DNA of 64,000 bases from Haloarchaeobius amylolyticus (GTDB taxonomy: Archaea; Halobacteriota; Halobacteria; Halobacteriales; Natrialbaceae), in the NCBI RefSeq assembly GCF_026616195.1, contig NZ_JANHDH010000001.1:1736001-1800000 (forward strand). The letters run 5' to 3'. This document shows positions 1 through 8,133 of the stretch, one piece after another. Under the pieces are notes generated by a model. The model saw nothing but the letters and a program-made list of their open reading frames with translations, had not been told where the DNA came from and did not search any database. A program made the translations under genes and the position numbers. How positions within the stretch are numbered: position 1 is the first letter of the stretch; the number at the start of each line of letters is the position of its first letter.

Positions 1-1126
1 ACTTCCCGGTCAGGGCCACCTCGCCGTAGATCTCGAACCAGAACTCCTCGTGCAGTGGTTCGAGTTCCCGCATGCGCTTCCCCTCGACGTCGACGAGCCC
101 GGACTCCTCCTCGAACGCCGGGTTCGTCAGGAGGAAGCGGTAGTCCACCGGTTCCTCGTGCTCGTCGAACAGCATCTCGACGATGCAGTAGCCCTGCTCG
201 ATCGACTGGAAGAGCGTGCGATAGCGCTCCTCGCTCTCCCGGAGGCGGTCGTAGGCGTACTCCTTCGCCCGGTAGAGCTCCCGGCCCCGGAACGCGATGT
301 TCCCGGGGCTGTACTTCTCCTCGAGCCCGAAGCGTTCGAGCAGGTCCGACCCCTCCTCGGACCGGACGTAGGACACGACCGCGGTGACGTCCTCGAACCG
401 GAGGACGATGTAGTCGATGTCCCCGCTCGGCCCGAACAGGGGCGTACAGAGCAGACACCACCAGCGCTCGGTCGCCTCGTCGTCGGTGAACTCGTTCGGC
501 GGGAGCCGGATGCGCATCGCCGGCAGCACGTCGGCCTGCCGGCTGGTCGTCACCCGGTCGAGCGACGCCAGGATGCGGTGGAGGTTCTCCGGGTCGCCCA
601 CCTCGAGTGCGGCGTCGATGACCACCGGGAGCGACCGCCTGACGACGTGGTCGCGCTCGGCCGCGGTCGCCTCCAGGTACGCATCGCTCGCCTCGACGAC
701 CTCGTAGTCGTCGGGTTCGACGACCTCGTAGTCGTCGGGTTCGACGACCTCGTAGTCGTCGGGTTCGACGACCTCGTAGTCGTCGGGTTCGACGACCTCG
801 TAGTCGTCGGGTTCGACGACCAGCGCGAGTTCGGGCCCGGTCTCGAACAGCTGGCGGAACATCGAGATGTCGAGTCGCGGTGCCGCGACGGAATCCGTCG
901 GCTGGCGGTGCCGCCCCGGTGGCCGCCACCAGAGCTGGTCCCCCGACTCGACCGTCTTCGTCTGTAGTTCGCCCGCTTCGACCAGGTCGGCGAGCACGTC
1001 GAAGAGCGCCGGCTCTGCACAGTCCAGCTCGCTCGAAAGTTCCCCGACCGAGACCGGGGTCCCTGGTGGGTCGAGGCTGTCGAAGACTGTCAGTACTGAA
1101 GCCCGCGACAGGACGGGGGAACTCAT
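1..1126 (-). CDS. PAS-domain sensor/regulator with N-terminal winged helix, cut by the window edge
   Basis: Reading from the ATG at 1126 leftward, the frame stays open to base 1, so only about the first 375 residues are visible and the C-terminal output domain (kinase or HTH) is outside the window. Residues 1-70 look like a helix-turn-helix of the kind fused to haloarchaeal PAS regulators (VLTVFDSL, then an SELDCAEPALFDVLADLVEAG-like helix pair). A PAS domain begins near residue 85 (MFRQLFETGPELALVVEPDDYE) and a second, with an FQSIEQGYCIVEMLFDE-type sequence, lies near residues 315-375. The first PAS strand carries five exact copies of an 8-residue unit (residues 103-142). A TATA-like AT-rich stretch at 1148-1157 fits a leaderless start at 1126. 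The ligand and targets are unknown. Confidence 0.75.
   Translation of the reverse strand, partial: MSSPVLSRASVLTVFDSLDPPGTPVSVGELSSELDCAEPALFDVLADLVEAGELQTKTVESGDQLWWRPPGRHRQPTDSVAAPRLDISMFRQLFETGPELALVVEPDDYEVVEPDDYEVVEPDDYEVVEPDDYEVVEPDDYEVVEASDAYLEATAAERDHVVRRSLPVVIDAALEVGDPENLHRILASLDRVTTSRQADVLPAMRIRLPPNEFTDDEATERWWCLLCTPLFGPSGDIDYIVLRFEDVTAVVSYVRSEEGSDLLERFGLEEKYSPGNIAFRGRELYRAKEYAYDRLRESEERYRTLFQSIEQGYCIVEMLFDEHEEPVDYRFLLTNPAFEEESGLVDVEGKRMRELEPLHEEFWFEIYGEVALTGK
701..820 (-). repeat. Five exact tandem copies of a 24-bp unit inside a coding region
   Basis: Units start at 701, 725, 749, 773 and 797 and are identical. The length is a multiple of three and the copies are in frame, each encoding VVEPDDYE on the minus strand. 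The next residues (VVEASDAY) look like a diverged continuation of the same PAS strand, so four copies appear to be additions to an ancestral single unit. Confidence 0.95.
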
Positions 1127-1147
1127 GCTAGTAGTTCGTTCGAATCA

Positions 1148-1157
1148 CGATTAAGAA
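1148..1157 (-). promoter_or_regulatory. TATA-like box of the PAS regulator
   Basis: An AT-rich stretch reading TTCTTAATCG on the minus strand is centred about 27 bases before the ATG at 1126, the usual spacing for a leaderless haloarchaeal transcript. Confidence 0.45.
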
Positions 1158-1246
1158 TTCCTCCTGATGGGCTTGCACAGTCAGGTCGAAGCCGCGTCAG
1201 GACAGGCGTACGCCAGGAGACGGGGTGGGGGTCGCCTGTTCGCGGC

Positions 1247-2458
1247 TCAGACCAGCACCTCGACCTCGTAGCCCGCGTCGCGGATCGCCTCCAGCAGTTC
1301 CTCGACGTGGTCGTGCCCTCTCGTCTCGAGGTCGACCTCGACCTCGGTGTCGGCCATGCCGATCTGCCGGGAGGTGCGGTCGTGCTGGATGGCGTAGATG
1401 TTCGCCTTCTTCTCGGCGATGATGTGCAGCAGTTCCTCGAGCGAGCCGGGGCGGTCCCGGAGGACGGTCTTGATCTTCACGTACCGGCCGGTGGCGACGA
1501 GGCCGCGCATGACGACCGTCGTGAGCATGTTCAGGTCGATGTTGCCCCCGCACATCGCCGGGACGATGACCTCGCCCTCGTCGTAGTCGAACTTGTTGAA
1601 CAGGATGGCCGCGAGGGGGGCCGCACCCGCGCCCTCGACCAGCGTCTTCCCGCGTTCGAGGACGTAGGTCAGCGCCATGGCTATCTCCGGGTCGGAGACG
1701 GTGACGACCTCGTCGACGCGCTCCTTGATGACCTCGAAGGTCTGCGTGCCGGGCCCGCGGACCGCGATACCGTCCGCGATGGTATCGACGGTGTCGAGTT
1801 CGTAGCGTTCGCCCTTCTGGAGGGACTGGGCGACGCTTGAGGCCCCCTCGGCCTGCACGCCGACGATGCGCGTCTCGGGGCTCTTGGCCTTGATGGCGGT
1901 CGCGATACCGGAGATGAGCCCGCCGCCGCCGATGGGGACCACGACGGTCTCGACCTCCGGGAGGTCGTCGAGGATCTCCAGCCCGATGGTGCCCTGTCCG
2001 GCCATGACGTAGGGGTCGTCGAAGGCGTGGACGTAGGTCCGGCCCTCCTCCTCTTCCAGTTCGTGGGCCTTCTCGGCGGCCTCGTCGTAGTCGGCGCCGT
2101 GGAGGACGACCTCGGCCCCGTAGCTCTGGGTGGCCTTGATCTTCGAGATGGGCGCGTACTCGGGCATGACGATCTTCGCGTCGACGCCGGAGCGGGTCGC
2201 GGCGAGGGCGACGCCCTGGGCGTGGTTCCCGGCGCTCGCGGTGACCACGCCGGCAGATTTCTCGTCATCCGAAAGCGTCATGATTCGATTGGTCGCGCCT
2301 CTGATCTTGAACGACCCCGTCCGCTGGAAGTTCTCCATCTTCAGGTGGACCGCGGCTCCCGTCATATCGGAGAAGGTGTGGGAGTACTCGATCGGTGTGT
2401 GCCGCGATGTCTCGCGGACACGGGGCAGCGCGTCCAACACGTCGTCGAGTTCGAGCAT
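1247..2458 (-). CDS. ilvA: Threonine ammonia-lyase (threonine dehydratase) with C-terminal ACT domain
   Basis: This PLP enzyme deaminates L-threonine to 2-oxobutanoate and ammonia, the entry step to isoleucine. At 403 residues it is the short form with one ACT domain. The PLP lysine is K51 in GSFKIRGA, the substrate loop is SAGNHAQG near 75-82, and the phosphate-binding glycine loop GGGGLISG is at 177-184. Residues about 328-403 form the ACT module (VKIKTVLRDRPGSLEELL), which in this family binds an amino acid effector such as isoleucine or valine. A biosynthetic or a catabolic role cannot be told apart from sequence alone. The gene stands alone with 408 noncoding bases upstream, and a branched-chain aminotransferase lies at 52.7 kb. 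Confidence 0.93.
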   Translation of the reverse strand: MLELDDVLDALPRVRETSRHTPIEYSHTFSDMTGAAVHLKMENFQRTGSFKIRGATNRIMTLSDDEKSAGVVTASAGNHAQGVALAATRSGVDAKIVMPEYAPISKIKATQSYGAEVVLHGADYDEAAEKAHELEEEEGRTYVHAFDDPYVMAGQGTIGLEILDDLPEVETVVVPIGGGGLISGIATAIKAKSPETRIVGVQAEGASSVAQSLQKGERYELDTVDTIADGIAVRGPGTQTFEVIKERVDEVVTVSDPEIAMALTYVLERGKTLVEGAGAAPLAAILFNKFDYDEGEVIVPAMCGGNIDLNMLTTVVMRGLVATGRYVKIKTVLRDRPGSLEELLHIIAEKKANIYAIQHDRTSRQIGMADTEVEVDLETRGHDHVEELLEAIRDAGYEVEVLV

Positions 2459-2866
2459 ACCCGAAACTCGGAGCGCCCGTTGTTAATGGTTTTCGCACCG
2501 GGATTCCGGCGGTGCGACGCGACCGCCAGCCGGCGACAGGGTCGCCAGCTGCGACAGGCCAGCGCGACCGTCGCCGGTTCGCCGAGCCGACGGCTCCGGG
2601 GTGTTGGTCTGAAAGGGGAATACGGGGGGAGCACGCGTGTGACGTGCAGGTGGAGAAGTGGGCGGGATACATATAAACGCCAGCCAAGCGGACTGAAAGT
2701 GTAATCGCCAGACTGCGGCGGGTTTCGATGGGCGTCAGACGGTCGTCTGCCGGCCGTCATCCGGAATCGTGCGGCAGGCGTCTGACGCAGGTGTGTGACA
2801 CGCGTCGGCGGCGCGTCCGCCACACGTCGTCTCCGTCGCCGGGGGTGCGCGACAGCAGCCCCCCGC
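2459..2866. other. 408-base intergenic region with TATA-like box and long hairpin
   Basis: No convincing protein gene lies here; short open frames are GC-driven shadows. It separates ilvA and the cyclotransferase gene, both on the minus strand. Two things stand out: a lone TATA-like ATATAAA near 2670-2676 on the plus strand with no gene after it, and an interrupted inverted repeat at 2732-2788. A fragment near 2680 (GCCAAGCGG) resembles a class II tRNA D-arm, but no acceptor stem, anticodon arm or T-arm can be folded around it. Confidence 0.6.
2732..2788. other. Interrupted inverted repeat, candidate RNA hairpin
   Basis: Outer arms GCGTCAGAC (2732-2740) and GTCTGACGC (2780-2788) are perfect complements. 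Inner arms CTGCCG (2747-2752) and CGGCAG (2772-2777) also pair, leaving an asymmetric internal loop and a 19-base terminal loop. It could be the body of a small RNA started from the TATA-like box near 2670, or a structure downstream of the leftward cyclotransferase gene, whose stop is at 2867. No T-run follows on either side. Confidence 0.5.
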
Positions 2867-3283
2867 TCAGTCGTCGCGCAGACTCACCGTACACTCCTGG
2901 GCCACGTACCGACCGACGCGCTCCTCGAAGGAGCCGGTGCCGGGCCACGCGACGGGCGCGTCGACCTCGAGTTCCGCCGGGTCGCCGACGTACACCTGCA
3001 CCGCATCGGCACCGGTGTCGGCCGCCGCCGCGGCCTCGTCGTCCCACGCGACCGGTACCCGGACGTACAGCCCGCGGTCGACGCCCTCGTACCGGTCCAG
3101 CGTGTCGACCGCGTCGGTCCGGAGGATACGACCGGTCGTTCTCCCACCGGGGGCGAGCGTCGGGTACTCGCCCGCGACCCGGTGGACGCCCCGGAGGACC
3201 GCGTCGGGGCCGAACGTCCAGTCGTCGAGCACCTCGGCGACCCGGTCGGGGTCGGTGAGCGTCCCGTAGACGAAGCAGTCCAT
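2867..3283 (-). CDS. Gamma-glutamylcyclotransferase-like (AIG2/GGCT fold) protein
   Basis: This family releases 5-oxoproline from gamma-glutamyl amines or dipeptides; members with the same fold act on other substrates, so the exact reaction is open. The 138-residue protein has the nucleating YGTL motif at residues 6-9, the GEYP turn near 38-41 and the catalytic-type glutamate E66 in LDRYEG, all in expected places. The length is normal for the family and there is no signal peptide. Haloarchaea use gamma-glutamylcysteine as their main thiol, which is a plausible substrate. It is transcribed leftward, alone, and diverges from the MATE exporter gene 53 bases away. Its possible product could feed the HyuA/HyuB pair at 45-49 kb, but that link is only inferred. 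Confidence 0.8.
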   Translation of the reverse strand: MDCFVYGTLTDPDRVAEVLDDWTFGPDAVLRGVHRVAGEYPTLAPGGRTTGRILRTDAVDTLDRYEGVDRGLYVRVPVAWDDEAAAAADTGADAVQVYVGDPAELEVDAPVAWPGTGSFEERVGRYVAQECTVSLRDD

Positions 3284-3336
3284 GTCGGTGCTTCCGCTTC
3301 CGACGCCTAAAAGACCCGAGGACGGGAAGGCCGACC

Positions 3337-4704
3337 ATGAATCGCGGTCGGCTGCTGTCGGTGTGGCGGCGCGTCCTCGGCCTCTCGTGGCCCGTGATGG
3401 TCGAGCAGACGTTCCGCACCGCGATGCGCACCACCGACATCATCGTCACCGGGCTGTTCTCGCCGGCCGCCATCGCCGCCATCGGCCTCGCGGACCTCTA
3501 CGCCCGCTTCCCCCTGCGGATCGGCCTCGGCCTCGGCGGCGGCGCCATCGCGCTCTCCAGCCAGGACACCGGCGCCGGCGCCCAGGCGAACCGCGACGAG
3601 GCCGTCACGCAGGCGATCCTCCTCGGGCTGGTCGCGGGCGTCCCCTTCGTCGTCTTCGGCCTGCTGTTCGGCCGGGAGGCCATCGCGCTCCTCGGCGCGT
3701 CCGACAGCGTCGCCACCCTCGGAGGCACCTACCTCGCCATCGTCTTCGCGACCGCCCCCGCGAGACAGGTGTCGCTCATCGCGGCTCGCTCCCTCCAGGG
3801 GACCGGTGACACCCGGACCCCGATGTACGTCAACGTCGTCTCGAACGGGCTGAACATCGTCGGGAGCGTCGTCCTCGGCCTCGGCCTGTTCGGGGTCCCC
3901 CGCTACGAGATCGTCGGCGTCGGCCTCGCGACCGCCGGCAGCAACGTGTTCACCGCGGTCGTCCTCTGTGCGGTGATGTGGGTCGGCGCGACCAGTGCCG
4001 GCTTCGCGGTCCCGTCGAACCCGGTCATCGCCCGCCAGCTCGTCGTCGTCTCGGCCCCGCGGGTCGTCGAGGGCTTCGCCGACACCCTCGCCGAGTTCCC
4101 GTTCAACGCCCTGCTGCTCGGCTTCGGCACCGAGGTCAACGCCGCCTTCCAGGTCGGCCGCCGGCTCTACCAGCAGGTGACCGGGCCGCTCTCGCGGGGG
4201 CTGAGCGTCGCCGCAAGCGTGGTCGTCGGGCAGGCCCTCGGCGAGGGCGAGCCCGAGCGCGCGAAGGAGAACGGCATCGCGACCGCCGCGCTCGGCCTGG
4301 TGACGGTCGGGACCATCGGCCTCGCGCTGGTCGCCGGCGCCCCCCTGTTCGTCCGGATTTTCACCCGCGACCCCGCGACCGTCGACTACGCGGTCGGCTT
4401 CGCCCGCGCCTACGGGCTGGCCGCGCCCGCGCTCGTGAGCTTCGTCGTGTTCTCGGGGAGCCTGCAGGGCGGCAGCGAGACGCGCACCCCGTTCGTCGCC
4501 CGACTCCTCGGGCTGGTCGTGTTCTTCCTCGGCTTCAGCTACGTCGTCGGCGTGACGCTGGGCTACGGCGTCCTCGGGGCCTACGGCGGCATCGTCGGCT
4601 ACTACGGGCTCGCCGCGGTGCTCGTGGCCGTCGGCTTCTGGCGCGGGGACTGGGCGACGCGGGCCGCGAAGATGATGGCCGACCGGGGGAGCGCCGCCGA
4701 CTAG
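3337..4704 (+). CDS. MATE-family multidrug/toxic compound exporter
   Basis: This is a 455-residue polytopic membrane protein with about twelve hydrophobic segments in two pseudo-symmetric halves. The start of each half carries MATE-type sequence (LSWPVMVEQTFRTAMRTTDII near residues 16-37; QVGRRLYQQVTGPLSRGLSVA near 272-292). Phrases such as ARSLQGTGDTRTPMYVN (near 150) and GSLQGGSETRTPF (near 375) are the duplicated loops typical of the family. MATE proteins export cationic organic compounds using a proton or sodium gradient; the substrate here cannot be predicted. The gene stands alone. Its stop codon directly abuts the end of the convergent histidine kinase gene, whose last base is 4705. 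Confidence 0.9.
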   Translation: MNRGRLLSVWRRVLGLSWPVMVEQTFRTAMRTTDIIVTGLFSPAAIAAIGLADLYARFPLRIGLGLGGGAIALSSQDTGAGAQANRDEAVTQAILLGLVAGVPFVVFGLLFGREAIALLGASDSVATLGGTYLAIVFATAPARQVSLIAARSLQGTGDTRTPMYVNVVSNGLNIVGSVVLGLGLFGVPRYEIVGVGLATAGSNVFTAVVLCAVMWVGATSAGFAVPSNPVIARQLVVVSAPRVVEGFADTLAEFPFNALLLGFGTEVNAAFQVGRRLYQQVTGPLSRGLSVAASVVVGQALGEGEPERAKENGIATAALGLVTVGTIGLALVAGAPLFVRIFTRDPATVDYAVGFARAYGLAAPALVSFVVFSGSLQGGSETRTPFVARLLGLVVFFLGFSYVVGVTLGYGVLGAYGGIVGYYGLAAVLVAVGFWRGDWATRAAKMMADRGSAAD

Positions 4705-6984
4705 TCAGACCGGGCGCCCCACGTCCTCGCCGACCTGCTCGGGGTCGCACCACTCGACGCCGGAGAAGACGAACCGGGCCCCGTCGGCGGCCTCGTCGAT
4801 GCAGACCGACCAGTCGTGGGCCTCCACGATGTCCTCGACGATGGCGAGGCCGAACCCGGTCCCGTCCGCGGCCGTGGTGTAGCCCTGCTCGAACACCACG
4901 TCGACGTCTGCCTGGTCGATGCCCGGCCCGTCGTCCGCGACGGCGAAACCACGGGGATGCTGCTGGACCGTCACGGTGACGCCGTCGCGCTCGTCGGTGA
5001 CGGCGTGCTCCATCGCGTTCCGGAAGAGGTTCTCGAAGAGGGCCCGCAGGCGCTCCCCGTCGGCCAGCACCGGCGGGAACGCCTCGGCCAGCACCAGGTC
5101 CGACCGGGGGGTGTCACAGCCGGCCCAGGCGCTCCTGACGACGCGGTCGAACCGCACCGGCTCGGGGTCCTCGACGCTCTTGCCCTTCCGGGCGAGCGTG
5201 AGCACGTCGTCGATGAGCGCCTCCATCCGGTCGAGCGCCCACTCCAGGTCCTCGAGCGACTCGTGCTCGTACTCCGCCGCCAGCAGGTCGCAGTGCCCGC
5301 GGGCGACCGTCAGCGGGTTGCGCAGGTCGTGGCTGACGATGCCGGCGAACTCGTCGAGGCGCTCGTTCTGCCGGCGGAGCTGTCGCTCGCGTTCCTTCTG
5401 CTCGGTCGTGTCGGTGTAGATGGCGAAGCCGAAGACGCTGCGCTCGCCGAGGGCGACCGGGACCCCGTGGAGCAGGAAGTCCTGGACGCCGTTGGCGGTC
5501 TCGCGGCGGACCTCGGTGTGCAACGAGTTCCCGGCCATGAGCTCCTCGTTGAAGTCGGCCGCCTCCCGTGCCTGCGCGGGCGGGATGATGAACTCGTCGA
5601 GGTCCTCGCCGACGACCGTCGCCTCGTCGTATCCCATCACGTCCTCGAACGCCGAGTTGACCGCCCGGACCTGCATGGTGCCCGAGGCGTCGAAGACGTA
5701 CGACACCGCCGGGTCCGGGACGTTCTCGAACAGCGCCGCGAACCGGTCGCGCTGCTCCTTCAGTTCTGCCTCGCGTTCCCGGAGCAGGTCCTCGCGCTCG
5801 GCCCGGTCCAGCGCGGAGACGACGTTCGTCGCCAGGAGTTCCGCGACCTGCAGGGTCGTGCGGTCGACCGAATCCGCCGGCAGGGGCCCCGCCGTCAACA
5901 CCCCGTGGGCCCCCAGTGGAACCGCGAGGACGGTCGCGTCGTCGGGCCCCGGCAGCGTGCAGGTCCCGGTCTCGCCGGTGGTGTACAGTTCGCCCGGCTC
6001 GCTCTCCCGGTCCAGCGGAATGGGGTCGACGCCCTCGATGGCGGTCGTCGCCGCCGGTTCGAGCACGTCCCCCTCGACGAGGAAGACGGTGGTCTGCGGG
6101 AGGCCGAGGACGTTCACCCCCGTCGCGACCGTCTGGTCCGCCACGTCCGCCTTCGTCTCGGCGAGCATCATCTCGCGGGTGGCGTCGTGCATCATCCGCA
6201 GGACCTTCTCGCGCTGCTTGCGCTCCGTGATGTCGGTGTAGACGAAGTACGCCCGGTCGCTCCCGTCGCCGACGCGGACGCTCTGCATCAGGAACTCGCG
6301 GGGGCCGTCGGCGGTCATCCGGGCCCCCTCGGCCTCGAAGGACTCGCCGGCGGCGACCCGCTGGTTGTACTCGCGGCCGATGTCCCGGCGGTCCGGCGAG
6401 TGTATCACCTCGTCGAGGTCCCGACCGACCATCTCCTCGGCGTCGTACCCGAACACCTCGCTGAAGGACTCGTTCACCCGGACGACGTGGGCCCGGTCCC
6501 CCTCGACCCGTGCCTCGACGATGGCGTCGCTGGTGTTCTCGAACAGGGTCGCGACCCGGGCGTCGGCCGAGCGACCGGTCTCGGCGCGGAACTGTCGGGC
6601 GGCTGCCACGGCCCGCCGGGCGGCCAGCCGCCGGCCCACTCCATCGCTCCACTCGACCACGTCCGTCGCACCCGCGTCCAGAGCGGCCGGGGCGACACCG
6701 GCCCGGTCGTCCGTGCCGACCACGATCGGGACCGTCGCGTCGGCCTCCCGGACGAGTTCGACGCTCTCGACGCCCGTCGCGTCGGCACGGTCGGTCGCCA
6801 GGAGGACGCAGTCCGGCCGGTCGGCCGGGTCCGAGACCCGGTCCCGGGCGGCCGCCGCTGTCTCCACCGTCTGCGTCTCGGTCTCGTGCGGTGTCCCCGC
6901 CAGGCTCCCCACGACGGCCCGGCGACGGTCCGCGTCCCCATCGACGTAGAGGACGGAGACGGCGGGAGTGTCGTGCGCTCTCAT
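4705..6984 (-). CDS. Soluble sensor histidine kinase: receiver-like, PAS, GAF, PAS, HisKA, HATPase
   Basis: The 759-residue protein starts at the ATG at 6984; upstream in-frame codons lack homology and would cross the promoter. The order is a degenerate receiver (about 8-130), PAS (142-255, ending YTDITERKQRE), GAF (265-395), PAS (413-535), HisKA with H552 in VSHDLRNPL, and an ATP-binding domain with N-box NLFRNAMEH (652-660), G1 DDGPGI and G2 GTGFGLAI. No membrane segments are visible, so it senses inside the cell. In the receiver the usual phosphoacceptor aspartate appears to be alanine (CVLLATDRAD), so it may be a protein-interaction domain. A TATA-like box is at 7001-7010, and the gene diverges from 7108. 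Its output regulator is not nearby. It is related in architecture to the tandem kinases at 57.3-63 kb. Confidence 0.88.
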   Translation of the reverse strand: MRAHDTPAVSVLYVDGDADRRRAVVGSLAGTPHETETQTVETAAAARDRVSDPADRPDCVLLATDRADATGVESVELVREADATVPIVVGTDDRAGVAPAALDAGATDVVEWSDGVGRRLAARRAVAAARQFRAETGRSADARVATLFENTSDAIVEARVEGDRAHVVRVNESFSEVFGYDAEEMVGRDLDEVIHSPDRRDIGREYNQRVAAGESFEAEGARMTADGPREFLMQSVRVGDGSDRAYFVYTDITERKQREKVLRMMHDATREMMLAETKADVADQTVATGVNVLGLPQTTVFLVEGDVLEPAATTAIEGVDPIPLDRESEPGELYTTGETGTCTLPGPDDATVLAVPLGAHGVLTAGPLPADSVDRTTLQVAELLATNVVSALDRAEREDLLREREAELKEQRDRFAALFENVPDPAVSYVFDASGTMQVRAVNSAFEDVMGYDEATVVGEDLDEFIIPPAQAREAADFNEELMAGNSLHTEVRRETANGVQDFLLHGVPVALGERSVFGFAIYTDTTEQKERERQLRRQNERLDEFAGIVSHDLRNPLTVARGHCDLLAAEYEHESLEDLEWALDRMEALIDDVLTLARKGKSVEDPEPVRFDRVVRSAWAGCDTPRSDLVLAEAFPPVLADGERLRALFENLFRNAMEHAVTDERDGVTVTVQQHPRGFAVADDGPGIDQADVDVVFEQGYTTAADGTGFGLAIVEDIVEAHDWSVCIDEAADGARFVFSGVEWCDPEQVGEDVGRPV

Positions 6985-7000
6985 CACGAATCTGATGGTC

Positions 7001-7010
7001 CGATAACTAC
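7001..7010 (-). promoter_or_regulatory. TATA-like box of the 6984 kinase
   Basis: GTAGTTATCG on the minus strand lies about 21 bases before the chosen ATG at 6984 and supports it over the more upstream in-frame start. Confidence 0.4.
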
Positions 7011-7079
7011 CAGCATCCATGTGACTGGTCGACAAAGTGGTTTCGGCCCCCGAACCGCGACCCCTCCCTGCACAAGACA

Positions 7080-7088
7080 TTTAATAAA
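7080..7088 (+). promoter_or_regulatory. TATA box of the 7108 gene
   Basis: TTTAATAAA is centred 24 bases before the ATG at 7108, so transcripts would be leaderless. The preceding GTGCACAAGAC-like sequence recurs before the 23123 gene. Confidence 0.55.
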
Positions 7089-7107
7089 ACCGATGGTATC
7101 AGATTGT

Positions 7108-8133
7108 ATGAAACCAGAGACGGGACTGGGTGCACTCGTCGTCGTCACGCTCCTGGTCACCGCCGCCGTCGTCGCCGCCGTCCCGGGGGCCCTCCAGCCG
7201 CCACCCGACGAGGAGCCGGTCGAACGCCCCGGCCGGGTCGCCCTCACCGAGATGACCATCTCGGCCGGCGCGGTCTCCGGCGGGAGTGCGACCCTGCAGG
7301 TGACGCCCTACGTCGAGCACCGCGGTAACGTCGCCCCGAACGTGACCGTCGTGCTCCGCGCGGTCGACACCGACTCCGGCCTCGTCACCGCGACCGACCG
7401 GCTGGCCTTCGGCGACCTCCGGAACGAGACGGAGCTGAACCGGACCGCCGCCCTCTCGGTCCCGCGCGAGGGCGGCTACCGCGTCGAGGCCATCCTCTAC
7501 CGCGACGGCCAGCGCATGACGGTCGGGACCCGGACCGTCGAGGGCGTCGGCAGCCTCACCCCCGAGTACGCCCGGACCCCCGTCGGCTTCCACGAGTTCG
7601 AGGCGGCCGACCTCCCCGTCATCGAGTACCGGGTCGACTCGGTCCAGGACGACCGGGCGACCCTCGCCGTCTCGACCTACCTGACGAACACCGGCGACGA
7701 ACCCGCCGACGACCTCCGGTTCGTGCTGAAGGCCCGCCAGAACGGCTCGAACGTGGTCGCCGACCAGACCACGGTCCAGGTCGGCTCGGTCGCGCCCGGC
7801 CAGACCGTCACGCCGACGGCCGACCTGACGGTCCCCGACGGTTACAACTACTACCTCGACGCCATCCTCTGGAAGGGCGACACCATCGTCGGGACCGAAC
7901 GGTCCGTCGCCAACCTCGCCCCCGGCGAGGGGCTGACGGTCAACTGGACCCGGTCGGAGGCGGGCTTCCAGACCGGCGACTTCGAGACCGGTGACGGCGC
8001 CGACGACGGCGGCGCCCCGCCGACCGAACCCGAGGGTGGCGCCGACGCCGGCGGGCAACCCGGCTTCGGCCTGTCCGCCGCGGTCGCCGCCCTGCTCGGG
8101 ACCGGCCTGCTCGCGTGGAGGGTCGGCCGATGA
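7108..8133 (+). CDS. Membrane-anchored extracellular protein of a haloarchaeal family (DUF7490-like)
   Basis: The 341-residue protein has a hydrophobic N-terminal segment (about residues 6-28), a long exposed part and a C-terminal membrane segment ending in LLAWRVGR. The exposed part contains two similar beta-sandwich-like repeats, each with an ATLxVxxYLxxxGxxxAxD pattern and a closing GYRVEAILYRDG or GYNYYLDAILWKGD strand. They resemble CARDB-type adhesion modules. I recall this arrangement as a haloarchaea-specific family of unknown function. The ATG at 7108 is chosen for its TATA box spacing. The gene overlaps the next one by four bases (ATGA), so the two are almost certainly co-translated. 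Confidence 0.75.
   Translation: MKPETGLGALVVVTLLVTAAVVAAVPGALQPPPDEEPVERPGRVALTEMTISAGAVSGGSATLQVTPYVEHRGNVAPNVTVVLRAVDTDSGLVTATDRLAFGDLRNETELNRTAALSVPREGGYRVEAILYRDGQRMTVGTRTVEGVGSLTPEYARTPVGFHEFEAADLPVIEYRVDSVQDDRATLAVSTYLTNTGDEPADDLRFVLKARQNGSNVVADQTTVQVGSVAPGQTVTPTADLTVPDGYNYYLDAILWKGDTIVGTERSVANLAPGEGLTVNWTRSEAGFQTGDFETGDGADDGGAPPTEPEGGADAGGQPGFGLSAAVAALLGTGLLAWRVGR

Noticed and set aside
2660-2740. tRNA-like sequence (GCCAAGCGGACT...) near a TATA-like box
   Set aside because: It resembles a class II tRNA D-arm, but no seven-base acceptor stem, anticodon arm or T-arm with matching spacing can be drawn around it.
4816-8133. Very long plus-strand open frame opposite the kinase gene
   Set aside because: Its first 760 codons are antisense to a kinase with clear motifs and have GC-driven composition. 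Only the part from the ATG at 7108 has protein-like sequence and a TATA box.
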